64,000 nt of DNA from Branchipolynoe longqiensis (lineage: Eukaryota; Annelida; Polychaeta; Phyllodocida; Polynoidae): the NCBI GenBank assembly GCA_030323885.1, contig CM059199.1, positions 41,982,590 through 42,046,589 of the forward strand, in the 5' to 3' direction. This document shows, piece by piece, positions 50,454 to 60,952 of the stretch (positions are counted from its first letter, which is position 1; every line of letters begins with the position of its first letter). A model generated the notes under the pieces. That model did no database searches and had not been told where the DNA came from. It saw nothing but the letters and a program-made list of their open reading frames with translations. The position numbers were made by a program, and so were the translations under genes.

Positions 50454-50671
50454 AGCCCCTGTCACACCTCGCGGGATTGAGGAAACGGATAGAGCTGGAC
50501 ACACATATTCTAGTCCGGTGTGATTCGGATGTGAAATGTATCGAAACTTGGAACGGACAGCACCAGATATCAATGCATTTACAACGGACATATCCCGGGC
50601 TTTGACAAATATCAATGGACTGTATTCGGATTCTATCCGTTTCCTCAGTCCGGCGAGGTGTGACAGGGGCT
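50454..50671. mobile_element. Element C, intact 218-bp copy
   Basis: AGCCCCTGTCACACCTCGC at the left, GCGAGGTGTGACAGGGGCT at the right (perfect), continuing with inner GGATTGAGGAAACGGATAG against CTATCCGTTTCCTCAGTCC. TAA on both sides (50451-50453, 50672-50674). This is the best reference for the family. Confidence 0.88.
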
Positions 50672-50674
50672 TAA

Positions 50675-50957
50675 GCAATTACTCACAGTTGGGAAGATTT
50701 TTTTGTAGTTTGTGTGCATGTGTGTATTTATATGTATAAGTATAAGCACTGTGTTCATAGTATTAATATGCACTATGGTTGCATCTCTTTGTATGCATCC
50801 TAGGCTGCCATCCTATCCGAGGTGGAGCGACCTGGACATGAATATGAGTGACTCATATTGGTAATAGCATAGTCCATGTATTAAATGACTACAAATAGCT
50901 CGGTATTATCCTGCCCAAGATCTTCTATTGTTCCTGCATCGGATGCGGTTGCAGATA
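50675..50957. other. Unassigned sequence
   Basis: Nothing recognised. Confidence 0.5.
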
Positions 50958-51082
50958 TCCCATTCACTCACATTATCCTGACACTGAGCCAACCAGTAAT
51001 TTGCTCTATCATAATAATGCCGACTGCCTGGCTCGGAAGCAATAAGTATCAATTTTTAAGTCATTGGTTTGAGTCGACCTGG
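50958..51082 (-). mobile_element. SINE1, body part of a copy split by element A
   Basis: ATCCCATTCACTCACATTATCC through TTTGAGTCGACCTGG. The head resumes at 51792 (CCAGGGTTCTCACCCATGGG...CATTTGGCCATCCCATCTGG). The tail half is absent. Confidence 0.88.
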
Positions 51083-51791
51083 GGCCATATGCAGGAGTCG
51101 GTGATAGCGAGCCAAAACGGTGGTAAGCGGGAATTTTACGGTTAGCGGCGAAAAATGGTATGCACGAGGCGGTGATAGGCTTAACACCAAACGCTTAACT
51201 GGTGTCATGCTACCCCTGGAAAATAGCAGGTTTAGCGTGTGCGTTAGGCCCAAATCTATTCAATGCTGTCATATTTAACACAATTACATACGCAATAAGT
51301 GAAATTTCATTAAAGTAACCCTAAATTCAAAGCAATATTAATGCTGCCGCCGCAACGGCGCCGATATTAATATTTATATTTTCGAATCGACGAAGGACTG
51401 CAAGCAACCGCCGCCAGTATGGAAAGCGATGTCGATGCGGCGGCAGCGATTTGTTTACTTTACGTTCGTCGATTCGAAAATATAACTATTAATATCGCCG
51501 CCAATGCAGTGGTAGCCTTAATAATGCTTCAAATTTAGGGTTAATTTCATGAAATTTCACTTATTGCATATCTAATTCTGTTAAATATGTTCGCATTTAA
51601 TATATTTAAGCCTAATATATGGGTACAGATGCAGAGGGATTTCCCAAATCTATAAATAACTTCACGTTTAGCTATAATGAAAGTGTTATGCGCTCCTGCA
51701 TATGACTTGACACAGGTCCCGACTTCGGTGATAGCTAAACGGTAACAGGCTCTAACACCAAACCCCGCTACACTGACTCCTGCATATGGTC
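51083..51791. mobile_element. Element A, copy 2
   Basis: GGCCATATGCAGGAGTCGGTG at left, CACTGACTCCTGCATATGGTC at right. Inner mirrored blocks ATTCAAAGCAATATTAATG and TTCGTCGATTCGAAAATATAA. Borders CCTGG (51078-51082) and CCAGG (51792-51796). The uninterrupted SINE1 has a single CCAGG here, so this 5 bp was duplicated on insertion. Confidence 0.9.
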
Positions 51792-51880
51792 CCAGGGTTC
51801 TCACCCATGGGTCAGGATTCCACGATCTACCAAAATGGGAGATGGACGGTCAAATCATTTGGCCATCCCATCTGGGACAA
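51792..51880 (-). mobile_element. SINE1 head, other part of the split copy
   Basis: CCAGGGTTCTCACCCATGGGTCAGG...CTACCAAAATGGGAGATGGACGGTC...GGCCATCCCATCTGG. Confidence 0.88.
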
Positions 51881-52885
51881 TAAGTCATTATACATTATAT
51901 ATCATATCCACAAGCAATCCATCCACAAGCAATCCATTAAAACTAGTCAATTCCCCATCAAACGTAAAAATGGCAGAATTCTCAGAGGTGATGCACCGTC
52001 CATTCCCGCTAATGAAGTTGCTGCGGTTTCGCGCCGATTTCGCGCCGGTTTAAACCGGAAGTGGAAACCCCGGGGATGATAAGCTCCTCGTCGGCTATCG
52101 AGGAATTGCCGCTCATTACCTGAACAAAGCTACTCCTCACACCATAGCCACATTTGCGGGATGCCCAAACATTAACCCTTTCTCGCCTTTGTCGCGAAAT
52201 AGATCCCCCACCCTCAAAACTTTCTCGACCAGTGAATCTATTTCAAAATAAAACCTCCTCCCTTGAAATAGAATGGACCTGCCCCACAAAATTGTGTTAT
52301 GTATGTGTATACAAATATATGTATATATACATACAAATAAACATATTCCAGTGTGCGAGTCACATTATTTTGCACCACTGGTAGGGTTGTGGGTGGTGGC
52401 CCCACCTGGCCCAACTGTGAAAAGGGGTCACCCATAAAGTAGTACATAACATATGTGTGATCATTTATACTCGCATAATTCTTACTCATCTCACACACAT
52501 TCAAATAAAATGACAATGGGAGAGCCCGTAGTACAGGTGGAGGCTGAAGGTGGCGCCATCAGTAGCAGTATGTAGTATAGGAGGTGAATACATCGAGGAC
52601 AATGGTTGGTAGATAATGAAATAGAAGAAGAAGAAGAATAATTCCCTTCTGCGCCTTTATACTTGCATAATGCTTAGACATTACATATATATATATATAT
52701 ATATAATATATATATATATTATATATTATATATATATATATCGTCTAGCGGTGAACAGAAGCTATATTTAATGAATCAGATCTCCCCCAACTGAAACCTA
52801 ACAAGCTAGCATCTAATCCATCATGTCCAGCGATTTTCAGAAACGGTCCTTGGCATTACTGATGGTCTTTCTGAAATATTGAATT
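51881..52885. other. Unassigned, with simple repeats
   Basis: CCACAAGCAATCCAT occurs twice (51909). GAAGAAGAAGAA at 52623. A TA-only palindromic tract at 52682-52742. The remainder is unassigned; short frames carry no domain. Confidence 0.5.
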
Positions 52886-52889
52886 GTTG

Positions 52890-52943
52890 GTCAGCTTGTT
52901 TGTTGGGGTTTGATATCCTAGCAACTTCAAATGTCAGATCATG
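52890..52943 (-). mobile_element. SINE1 tail fragment (older)
   Basis: CTTGTTTGTTGGGGTTTGATATCCTAGCAACTTCAAATGTCAGATCATG; a second SINE1 is inserted just after it. Confidence 0.7.
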
Positions 52944-53273
52944 TTCGTTTTGTTTCTTTCGTGGGGTTTTGCATCCTAGCAACATCTAAGGCTATATCAG
53001 GACGGGTACCGACTCGTGACAATGTGCACCCATGGCGACGTTATAGTGCTGCCCACGGGGAGATCAGGCTGCCGGCAACATGACCTGGTATCCCACTCAG
53101 TCACATTATCCTTACACTGAGTTAACCAGGCATGACCCTATCCTAATACTGCTGAGCGCCAGGCTAGGTAGAGAGACAAGTATCAATTATTAAGTGTGCG
53201 GTTTGACTCGACCGGGATTCGACCTCCCACGCGGGAAGCCTGCGCTTTACCGATTATGCCACGGTGTCCGGCG
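52944..53273 (-). mobile_element. Full-length SINE1 with 12-bp target duplication, type B head
   Basis: TTTGTTTCTTTCGTGGGGTTTTGCATCC through CTTTACCGATTATGCCACGGTGTCCGG. TGTCAGATCATG is present at 52932-52943 and 53274-53285, a perfect 12-bp duplication expected from LINE-mediated insertion. The only copy here with a clear duplication. Confidence 0.95.
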
Positions 53274-53285
53274 TGTCAGATCATG

Positions 53286-53590
53286 ATATATTGAATGATG
53301 CAGCCATGAGAACAGGGAACACAGGGCAGATGCCGAGAACCGACTTCATGTCTCATTGTATCCAATGGCATTAAAGGCTTGGAACATTTAGTCCAATCAG
53401 AACAGAGCTAGTTGCTACCGCGACATTGAGGCAATTGCCCAAGTCCACCCGGACAAACACGAAAAGTGAATTGACTATCGATTGGTCGCACGTCTCACCC
53501 AGGTTTACAGCATATTATGAGAGTCAATTATGCAGGAGTTATTTTTATGAATGGCATTAGCACGAGAGGCAGCACGCACCGGTCTGTGGA
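53286..53590. other. Unassigned sequence
   Basis: Nothing recognised. Confidence 0.5.
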
Positions 53591-53596
53591 TTGGTT

Positions 53597-53722
53597 GGTT
53601 GTTTATTTGGAGTTTTATATCCTGGCAACATCTAAGGTCCTATCAGTATGGGCATCGGCTTGTGACAGTGTGCACTCATGGTGAATTTATAGTGCTGCCC
53701 CTTGGGGAAATCAGGCTGCCGG
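53597..53722 (-). mobile_element. SINE1, tail part of a copy split by element F
   Basis: GGTTGTTTATTTGGAGTTTTATATCCTGGCAAC through GGGGAAATCAGGCTGCCGG; resumes at 54087 with CCGGCACCATCACTTGC. Confidence 0.9.
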
Positions 53723-54086
53723 TGTGGCGGTTTAAAATCTCAGTGTGTTTAGAGTCTATGCTTGGGGTTCTGGGCATGTGTCAATGGGTTATGCGCATGC
53801 GTGTATCCAACTAACACAACTTGGGCGAATCGGGTCACATGAGTTGCTAGAAATTCAAATTGAACACAGCCAGTGGAGTTGACAAAAACGCATCCCTTGT
53901 GCAAAAGGTTTAACCCACCTCTTGGCTGGGGTTGGCTAGGAGCGATGACATCACATTTGTGCGTCAAAAAGTTGCTAGGGTGACCCGAGTTGATTAATCG
54001 AATACGCTGAAATGCCATTCAATTTTGATGCATGCGCAGAACCCCAAGCATAGAATCTAAATACACTGAGATTTTAAACCGCCACA
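53723..54086. mobile_element. Element F, ~364-bp inverted-repeat MITE
   Basis: TGTGGCGGTTTAAAATCTCA and its mirror TGAGATTTTAAACCGCCACA, extending to about 50 bp of near-perfect arms ending near CTTGGGGTTCTG. CCGG on both sides (53719-53722, 54087-54090) looks like a 4-bp target duplication. The centre shares GGTGACCCGAGTTGATTAATCGAATAC with element G. Confidence 0.85.
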
Positions 54087-54240
54087 CCGGCACCATCACT
54101 TGCTATCCCACGCCAGTCACATTATCCTGTTTCTGAGCAAACCAGTCCTTGACCTATCCTATTTATGCCGAGCGCGAGGCTAGGATGTGACACATATCAA
54201 TTTTTATAAGTTATTGGTTTGACTGGACCGACGGGCCTGT
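54087..54240 (-). mobile_element. SINE1, remaining part of the split copy
   Basis: CCGGCACCATCACTTGCTATCCC through CAATTTTTATAAGTTATTGGTTTGACTGG; the head is truncated. Confidence 0.88.
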
Positions 54241-54548
54241 GGACGAGAAGACGTGTGTGGGGTATTATACAGAGAAGAAGTTATTCAAGGAAAGGGGAAC
54301 AATACTCTCCTGGGTGAACTAGTGACTGGAGCATGTGGATGTTTAGCAGGGGGGAGGGGGGGGGAGGGGGCAGCACCATCAGAATATATGTGTGTTCCAT
54401 GTTCTGATAGTCCCTGAGGAAGTACTCAAACTGCAAGCCTGCACACCTGGTCGCAGTTGAACACTGCACATTCAGATCAATGCATTAACTTTTGAAAACT
54501 AAAGCACTTATATAGATTTGAATTTACATGTCCAACTATGCAGGATGC
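54241..54548. other. Unassigned sequence
   Basis: GGGGAGGG-rich patch at 54350-54370. Nothing else recognised. Confidence 0.5.
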
Positions 54549-54708
54549 TACACGGTGGTGCAGGGGGTGTAGGGTGGTGTAGGGTGGTGTAGGGCAGTGT
54601 ATGGTGGTGCATGGTGGTGTAGGGTGGTTTAGGGTGGTGCAGGGTGGGGTAGGGTGGTGTCGGGTGATGTAGGGTGGTTTAGGGTGGTGTAGGGTGGTGT
54701 AACGTGCT
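54549..54708. repeat. 10-bp minisatellite GTGTAGGGTG
   Basis: About 15 units of GTGTAGGGTG with point variants. A TTGATTGATTGATTGG run follows. Confidence 0.9.
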
Positions 54709-54950
54709 GCTTGATTGATTGATTGATTGGTGGTTGCTTTACACCGTGTCAGCAGCATAGGCCATATTCACGGTGAGAAATGTTCGTTTTTTGTTCAAAC
54801 CATCGCTTTTACATGTAAAAGCAGACAATCAATTATGTGCCAATAGACACTCATTAAATTAGAAAGCTCCCAATCATATATTTGTGGTCAAGGGAAACAA
54901 ATGCCCATAGAAAAAGAAAAGTGTTATTAATAATTGATAGAATCTATTTA
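54709..54950. other. Unassigned AT-rich sequence
   Basis: Nothing recognised. Confidence 0.5.
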
Positions 54951-54955
54951 GTAAA

Positions 54956-55985
54956 CTATATGAGGTGGTACAGTCCAGCTGCCCTCAAAAAGGCTAAAAT
55001 GTTTTCATGTTTTACCTTAGTAAAAAGGTCATGCATACTGTCTGCAGTGTAGAACTGTTGGCGTAGAGCCAAAAAATCAATGCAACTTAGTAAAATGTGT
55101 TTGAGTGTCAGCGGGGACTGACACCCAATACATTCAGGGGGAGGTTCCCCCTTGAGCAGAAAAGCATGTCTAAGCCACGATTGGCCAATACGGCAGCGGC
55201 TAAGGACATCTTGGTCCCACCGACCTCCCGCATGAGTCTGTGGTGGCTTTCCCACAGATGGTTCAATTTCTTTAAGTTTAAGGGCCATTTGGATTTTATG
55301 TGGGTGGCTATTAGTGCTTTCAGATCAGAGTGAGGGATCAGACATGGTTCAAGATCACAGTTCAGGGCCTTCTTCGCAGCCCGATCAGCTCGTTCGTTTC
55401 CTTGTATGCCGGCATGGCCAGGCACCCAGCACAGGTGGATGTCATACCCATCCGTTGTCCGTTGGTTCATTTTATAAATGACCGTTGCTAGAATAGGGTG
55501 ATTCGTTTTCAGTCCAGCAACAGCCAGGAGGGAAGAGAATGAATCACTGTATATAAGATAGTTAGTTTGGTTGGATACCTCGATACACTCCAATGCGAGA
55601 AGGAGTGCTTATGCTTCTACAGTGAAAATCGAGCTCTGATCGGGCAAACGTACACCAAATTTTTCTCGTCGGCAGACTGCCGCAGCAGCTACCCAGCTTT
55701 GGTCTTTCGAACCATCAGTGTATATGGAGAGGTGGTCTGCAAACTGGCCTTGAATCTCTGCATGCAGTCCTTGGTACTTGAGTGGATGTGTCCCAGACTT
55801 CCTCAGTTCCGTGAGTCAGAGGATAACCGATGGCTTTCTCAATGACCACGGGGGATGTTCTGGGACTTTGGCATCCTCCAGCACATCCAAATCCACGCTC
55901 AAGGCCTCCAAATGAGGTTTCATTCGGAGTCTCAGTGGCCGGATGTAATTCGGCTTGGCTTCATACCTGGATTTGTCATGTTGCT
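54956..55985 (-). pseudogene. LINE ORF2 C-terminal relic with RNase H domain
   Basis: Minus-strand relic of a LINE of the RNase H-bearing type (I/Jockey-like group). Reading down from 55985: RMKPHLEALSVDLD linker, stop near 55816, YTDGSK (first Asp, about 55710), an in-frame TAA after TVEA (about 55608; the RNase H Glu), YSDSFSSL (Asp), then CWVPGHAGIQGNERADRAAK (His/Asp). After about 55200 the frame shifts, and PPECIGCQSPLTLKHILLSC (Cys/His-rich) ends the protein. Two stops and one frameshift make it dead. The upstream side runs straight into a minisatellite. Confidence 0.88.
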
Positions 55986-57470
55986 CGAGTAGGGTGCTGC
56001 AGGGTGTCGCCGTGTGTTGCAGTGGTAAGAATGTGCTGCAGGGTGCTGCAGGGTGATGTAGGGTGCTGCAGGGTGGGGCAGACCTGGGCAGGGTGAGGTA
56101 CGGTGGCATAGGTCGATGCAGGGTGATGCAGTGTGACATAAGATAGTTGTGTTTAGTGCAGTCTGATGGTAGAATGGGTGCAGTGGGGTGTGTCGTAGTT
56201 TGGTATATGGTGGTAGAGCGTTGTGCAGTTTGGTATATGCTGGTAGAGTGCGGTGCAGTGTGGTATATCGGGGTAGAGTGTGGTGCAGAGTGGTACATGC
56301 TGGTAGAGTGCCGTGCAATGTGGTATATCAGGGTAGAGTGTGATGCAGTGTGGTGCATGCTGGCAGAGTGTGGTGTAGTGTGGTACATGCTGGTACAGTA
56401 CGGTGCAGTGTGGTATATGGTGGTAGAAGTCAGTACCATGTGGCATATGATGATATAGAGTGGTGCAGTGTGACATATTATTGTAGAGTGTGTTGCAGTG
56501 TGGTATATGGTGATATTATGTGGTGTAGTGTGGCACATCCTGGAAGAGAGTGGTGCAGTGTGGAATACGATGGTAGAAGTCGGTACTATATGGTGCATGA
56601 TGATAGAGAATGGTGCAGTGTGATATATTGTTGTAGAGTGTGGTGAGGTGTGGTATATAGAGTGTGGTGCAGTCTGGTATATGGTGGTAGAGTGTGGTCA
56701 GTGTGCTATATTGTTATAGAGTGTGTTGCAGTGTGGTATATCGGGGTAGGGCGTGGTACAGTGTGACGCATGCTGTTAGAGTGTGGTGTAGTGTGGTACA
56801 TCCTGGTAGAATGTGGTACAGTGTGATATACGATGGTAGAAGTCAGTTCCATATGGCATATGATGATATAGAGAGGTGCAGTGTGACATATTGTTGTAGA
56901 GTGTGTTGCAGTGTGGTATATGGTGATACTGATAGGATGTGGTGTAGTGTGGCACATACTGGCAGAGTGTGGTGCAGTGTGGAATACGATGGTATAAGTT
57001 GGTACTATATGGTGTATGATGATAGAGTGTGGTGCAGTGTGATATATTTTTGTAGAGTTTGGTGCAGTGTGGTACATAGAGTGTGGTGCAGTGTGATACA
57101 TCGTTATAGAGTGTAGTGCAGTGTGATATATGGTGGTAGAGTGTGGTGCAGTGTGATATATTGTTATAGAGTGTGGAGCAATGTGGTATATGGTGGTAGA
57201 GTATGGTGCAGTGTGGTTTATGGTGGTAGAGTGTGGGGTAGTGTGGTGCAGTGTGGTTTATGGTGGTATAGTGTGGTGCAGTGTGGTGCAGTGTGGTTTA
57301 TGGTCGTAGACTGTGGTGCAGTGTGGTTTATGGTGGTAGCCTGTGGTGCAGTGTGGTATAAGGTAGTAGAAGTCAGTCCCATATGGCGTATGATGATAGA
57401 GAGTGGTACTGTGTGGTATATGATAGTACAGTGTGGTGCCGTGTGGTGCTGAGTGGCATAAGCTGGTACA
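55986..57470. repeat. 30-bp minisatellite, ~1.4 kb
   Basis: Unit GCAGTGTGGTATATGGTGGT + AGAGTGTGGT (30 bp), with shorter and 10-bp-shifted variants. The first 150 bp is GTGCTGCAGG. The unit is a multiple of three with few stops, so 90-260-residue frames (YHTAPHST repeats on the minus strand) are artefacts. A two-unit piece recurs at 59500-59562. Confidence 0.92.
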
Positions 57471-57826
57471 CAGCTCTACAGCCTGCTGCCAGGTGGCGCT
57501 GATTGTGCGGGTGGGTGTGGGGGACGAGGTGGGTTGGTCTTGCGGTGTGGCCTACACCGGTTGGTGTAGGATGGAGCGCCGGCAACCTGACACCTGGCTT
57601 AATGAGCAATCCCTGGAGTAGAACTGCGCCCACTGCTGAGAACCACACCTGAGTTTCGGAAGCGCACCTGATCAGGTGCTAATTACAGGTGTGTGCCCGT
57701 GTGTGTGGTGCTGATATTGGTCGAGGTATGGGTGTGTGTGGGTGGGGGGGGGGGGCGAGGAAAGCATGGCAGTGTGAAGGGGATTGGGGTGGGTGGGTTG
57801 GTTGGGTGGTGGTAGCGATTTAGAAT
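57471..57826. other. Unassigned GT-rich sequence
   Basis: G-run at 57741-57753; GTGGGTGG words. No gene. Confidence 0.5.
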
Positions 57827-57831
57827 CCTGG

Positions 57832-58552
57832 GCCCGTATGCAGGAGTCAGTGTTAGCGGGTTTTGGTGTTAGAGCCTGTTACCGTTTAGCTATCACCGAC
57901 GTCGGGAACTGTGTCAAGTCGTATGCAGGAGCGCGTAACACTTTCATTATAGCTAAACGTGAATGTATTTATAGATTTGGGAAATCCCTCTGCCTTTGTA
58001 GCCAAATATTAGGCTCAAATCTATTGAATGCGATCATATTTAACAGAATTACATATGCAATAAGTGAAATTTTATCAATTTAACTCTAAATTCGAAGCGT
58101 TATTAAGGCTACCGCCGCATTGGCGGTGATATTACTAGTTATATTTTCGAATCGACGAACGTAAAGTAAACAAACTGCGGCCGCCGCCAGTAGGGAAAGT
58201 GACGTCGATGCGGCGGCGGCGGCGATTTGTTTACTTTACCTTCGTCGATTCGAAAATATAACTCTTAATATCGCCGCCGTTACGGCGGTAGCCTTAATAA
58301 TGCTTTGAATTTAGGATTAAATTGATAAAATTTCACTTATTGCGTATGTAATTCTGTTAAATATGACAGCATTGAATAGATTTGGGAATATTAAACTCGG
58401 TAAACCTGATATTTTTTAGGGTTAAGGTAACACCGGTTAAGCATTTGGTGTTAGGCCTAACACTGACTCGTGCATACCATTTTTTCGCCGCTAACCCGGA
58501 ATTCCCGACAAACACCGTTTTGCCTCGCTAACACTGACTCCTGCATACGGCC
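57832..58552. mobile_element. Element A, copy 3
   Basis: GCCCGTATGCAGGAGTCAGTG at left, CACTGACTCCTGCATACGGCC at right. The interior is the same as copy 2. Borders CCTGG (57827-57831) and CCAGG (58553-58557). Confidence 0.9.
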
Positions 58553-58557
58553 CCAGG

Positions 58558-59073
58558 TATGTTTTACCTGTTTCGTCTTATTTGTCTGATAGGCTCCAGA
58601 GAAAGATAAAATGTCAGTTGAGTTAATTATCACTTCCAGTCATCTGAGACTTTTCCCAGAAGGTATCTGATCTAACTTATGGTCAACATTAGGACATCTA
58701 GGTATTCTACCTGTTTCATCTTAGCTGTTTGAACACTTTTACTACTGGGATCCAAAGAAAGATACAACACCATTTTAGATTTAAATTACCCCCATATATC
58801 TGATGTGTTTCCCCGAATGGATGTCATCTAACTCATAGTCAACGTTATGAAATTTAGGTATTTCTGCCCATAGTAGTCAACATAGTAACCTTAGAGAGAC
58901 AAGTCCATGCAATATACCGCACACAGGATTGACATTAAAAGCCGACCAACACTAAACAATCTAGGTATTTATATATGTTTCATCTTATTTGTTTGAACTG
59001 TATTATTACCGTGGATTTAACCATGTTAGATTAATATTACTCCATTTATATGATACCACCATATAACTCATGG
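58558..59073. repeat. Diverged ~145-bp tandem repeat, two to three units
   Basis: ACCTGTTTCGTCTTATTTGTC (58566), ACCTGTTTCATCTTAGCTG (58709) and ATATGTTTCATCTTATTTG (58972) start successive units containing AGAAAGATA(A/C)AA and GTCAAC(A/G)TTA. The repeat is old and gapped. Confidence 0.6.
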
Positions 59074-59336
59074 GACCAGACAGGATGGCCGAATGAGTTG
59101 AGTGTCCGTCTCCTGCTTTGGGAGATTGCGGGTTCCGAACCCATGGGATCATGGGTTCGAACACTGGTCGAGTCAAACCAATGACTTAAAAATTGATACT
59201 TGTCGCTTCCTAGCCAGGTGCTCGGCATAATTAGGATAGGGCAATGACTGGTTGGCTCAGTGTAAGGATAAGGTGACTGAGTGGGATATTAGGTCATGGT
59301 GCTCATGGCCTGGTGTCCCAGTGGAGCAGCACTATA
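59074..59336 (+). mobile_element. SINE1, 3' truncated, type A head
   Basis: CCAGACAGGATGGCCGAATGAGTTGAGTG through GGAGCAGCACTATAAGT. It joins the next copy tail-to-tail. Confidence 0.92.
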
Positions 59337-59465
59337 AGTTGTGTGTGTTTGTTGTTGTTTTCCGTCCTAGCAACATCTAACGTCATATCAGGATGGGTAC
59401 CGACTTATGACAGTGCGCACTCATGGCGACTTTAAAGTGCTGTACAGCTGGGAGACCAGTCCCCC
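59337..59465 (-). mobile_element. SINE1 tail-half fragment
   Basis: TGTTTGTTGTTGTTTTCCGTCCTAGCAACATC through GCTGTACAGCTGGGAGACCAG. Confidence 0.88.
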
Positions 59466-59499
59466 AGCTGTACATCATATGTTTTCAATCAGGAATGTT

Positions 59500-59562
59500 G
59501 TCGAATATGGTCGTAGAATGTGGGGCAGTGTGGTGTATGGTGGGAGAATATGGTGCAGTGTG
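59500..59562. repeat. Displaced fragment of the 30-bp minisatellite
   Basis: ATATGGTCGTAGAATGTGGGGCAGTGTGGTGTATGGTGGGAGAATATGGTGCAGTGTGG is two units of the 56-57 kb array, 2 kb away. Confidence 0.8.
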
Positions 59563-59629
59563 GAGATGATTGATTATACATTCATTGGCCAACCCAAAGC
59601 TCCATCCAATGATTGGCATTGACATCCTA

Positions 59630-60097
59630 GGGCATATTCGATTAACCAACTCAGGTCACCCGAGTCACTTTTTGGTGCATGCGCACATCCTACAGACTCG
59701 GGTTGAATAAATGGACATGCTTCTCCATGCTCGGGGTGGAAAAAATGGTGGCTTAATCCAAACCCTTTTTTTTCAATAACCGATATAACTACAACAAAAT
59801 AGGATTTAAAGTATGTTATGATTGCATAGTTTAGTTATAGTTCCATTTCATTAATCTGCGTTATTAACAAAAAAGAAGCATTACAATAACACATAGGACT
59901 TGTACTGGTAGCTGTTATCCTACAGATACCATCAGAAATATGACGTGATTTCTCCGATCCAGCGCTAGACAAGACATGGGTTAGTGGGGTCGGGACTTTT
60001 TTAACACATCATGTGTATTTGTCAACTCCACTCACGGTGTTCAAATTGAAATTCTAGAAACTCGGGTGACCCGGGTGGTGTTAATCGAATACGGCCC
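59630..60097. mobile_element. Element G, ~470-bp inverted-repeat element
   Basis: GGGCATATTCGATTAACCAACTCAGGTCACCCGAG at left against CTCGGGTGACCCGGGTGGTGTTAATCGAATACGGCCC at right. Flanks CTAG and CTAA suggest a TA-containing target. Its arms are shared with the centre of element F. Confidence 0.75.
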
Positions 60098-60100
60098 TAA

Positions 60101-60457
60101 TGAACCCAGTCCGAGTGGGTACTGGAATGGGGATTGGGACGGGGCGGGAGGTGTGTGTGCGCTGTGCCCGCCCAACCTTTGCGTCCGGTGTTATTTTCCG
60201 CGAAAATATACATGTGAGAGAATAATTAAAAGACAGGCAAGGGTGTCTGGTGTTCACAGCCTGAGGCTTGCCTTTCATCTGACTCAGTCTACTGCGATCC
60301 TGGTACTTCTCAAAGAGGAAAAGCAAAGTACCTAATCACTGGTGCTCTTTTCTCTTCCTTTTTTTTTTAGCGGTTTCTGTTATATTCACCATTTTCCTTC
60401 AGATATTTCATCTGTGGTAGCGGTGTACTTATCAGAGTTCCACCTACATGCGGCTGA
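60101..60457. other. Unassigned sequence
   Basis: T-run at 60359-60368. An 89-residue plus frame (60066-60335) overlaps element G and carries no motif. Confidence 0.5.
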
Positions 60458-60800
60458 GTTTTGGTTGTTGGTTGGCTGTTGGAGTTTTGCGTCTTGGCAA
60501 CATCTAAGGTCATATCAGGACGGGTACTGACGTGTGATAAGTGCACACCCATGGCAATTGCATAGTGCTGCCCCACTGGGAAATCAGGCCTTCAACACGG
60601 TGACCCAATATCCCACTCAGTAACATTATCCTGTCATTGAACTAGCCAGTCCTTGCACTATCCTATTCACACAGAGTGCCAATGTAGGAAGCAACAAGTA
60701 TCATTGTTGTAAGTCATCGGTTTGAATCGCCTGCGAATTGAACTCCCGACCTCCCGCACGAGAGGCCTTCGCTCTACCAATTTGGCCACTCCGCCTGGTT
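60458..60800 (-). mobile_element. Full-length SINE1, type B head
   Basis: GGTTGGCTGTTGGAGTTTTGCGTCTTGGCAAC through CTCCCGCACGAGAGGCCTTCGCTCTACCAATTTGGCCACTCCGCCTGG. Confidence 0.93.
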
Positions 60801-60952
60801 GTGGCTGCATGAGTTGGTATTGCTTGCCCTTGGCTTTGATAAAGAACACTCCATAGGATGATGATGATGAGTAAGAAGAATGACTGTTTTAACATGTGTT
60901 AACTAATTGGTCTGGGATATTTTTACTCTCTGTACTATTACATCAAGGGAAA

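Noticed and set aside
52682..52742. TA-only palindromic tract as a special structure
   Set aside because: An alternating AT microsatellite with a few phase changes is enough to explain it.
55816..56598. 260-residue minus-strand ORF with YHTAPHST repeats
   Set aside because: Mostly minisatellite translation. Only its last ~55 residues are real (LINE relic sequence), joined by chance.
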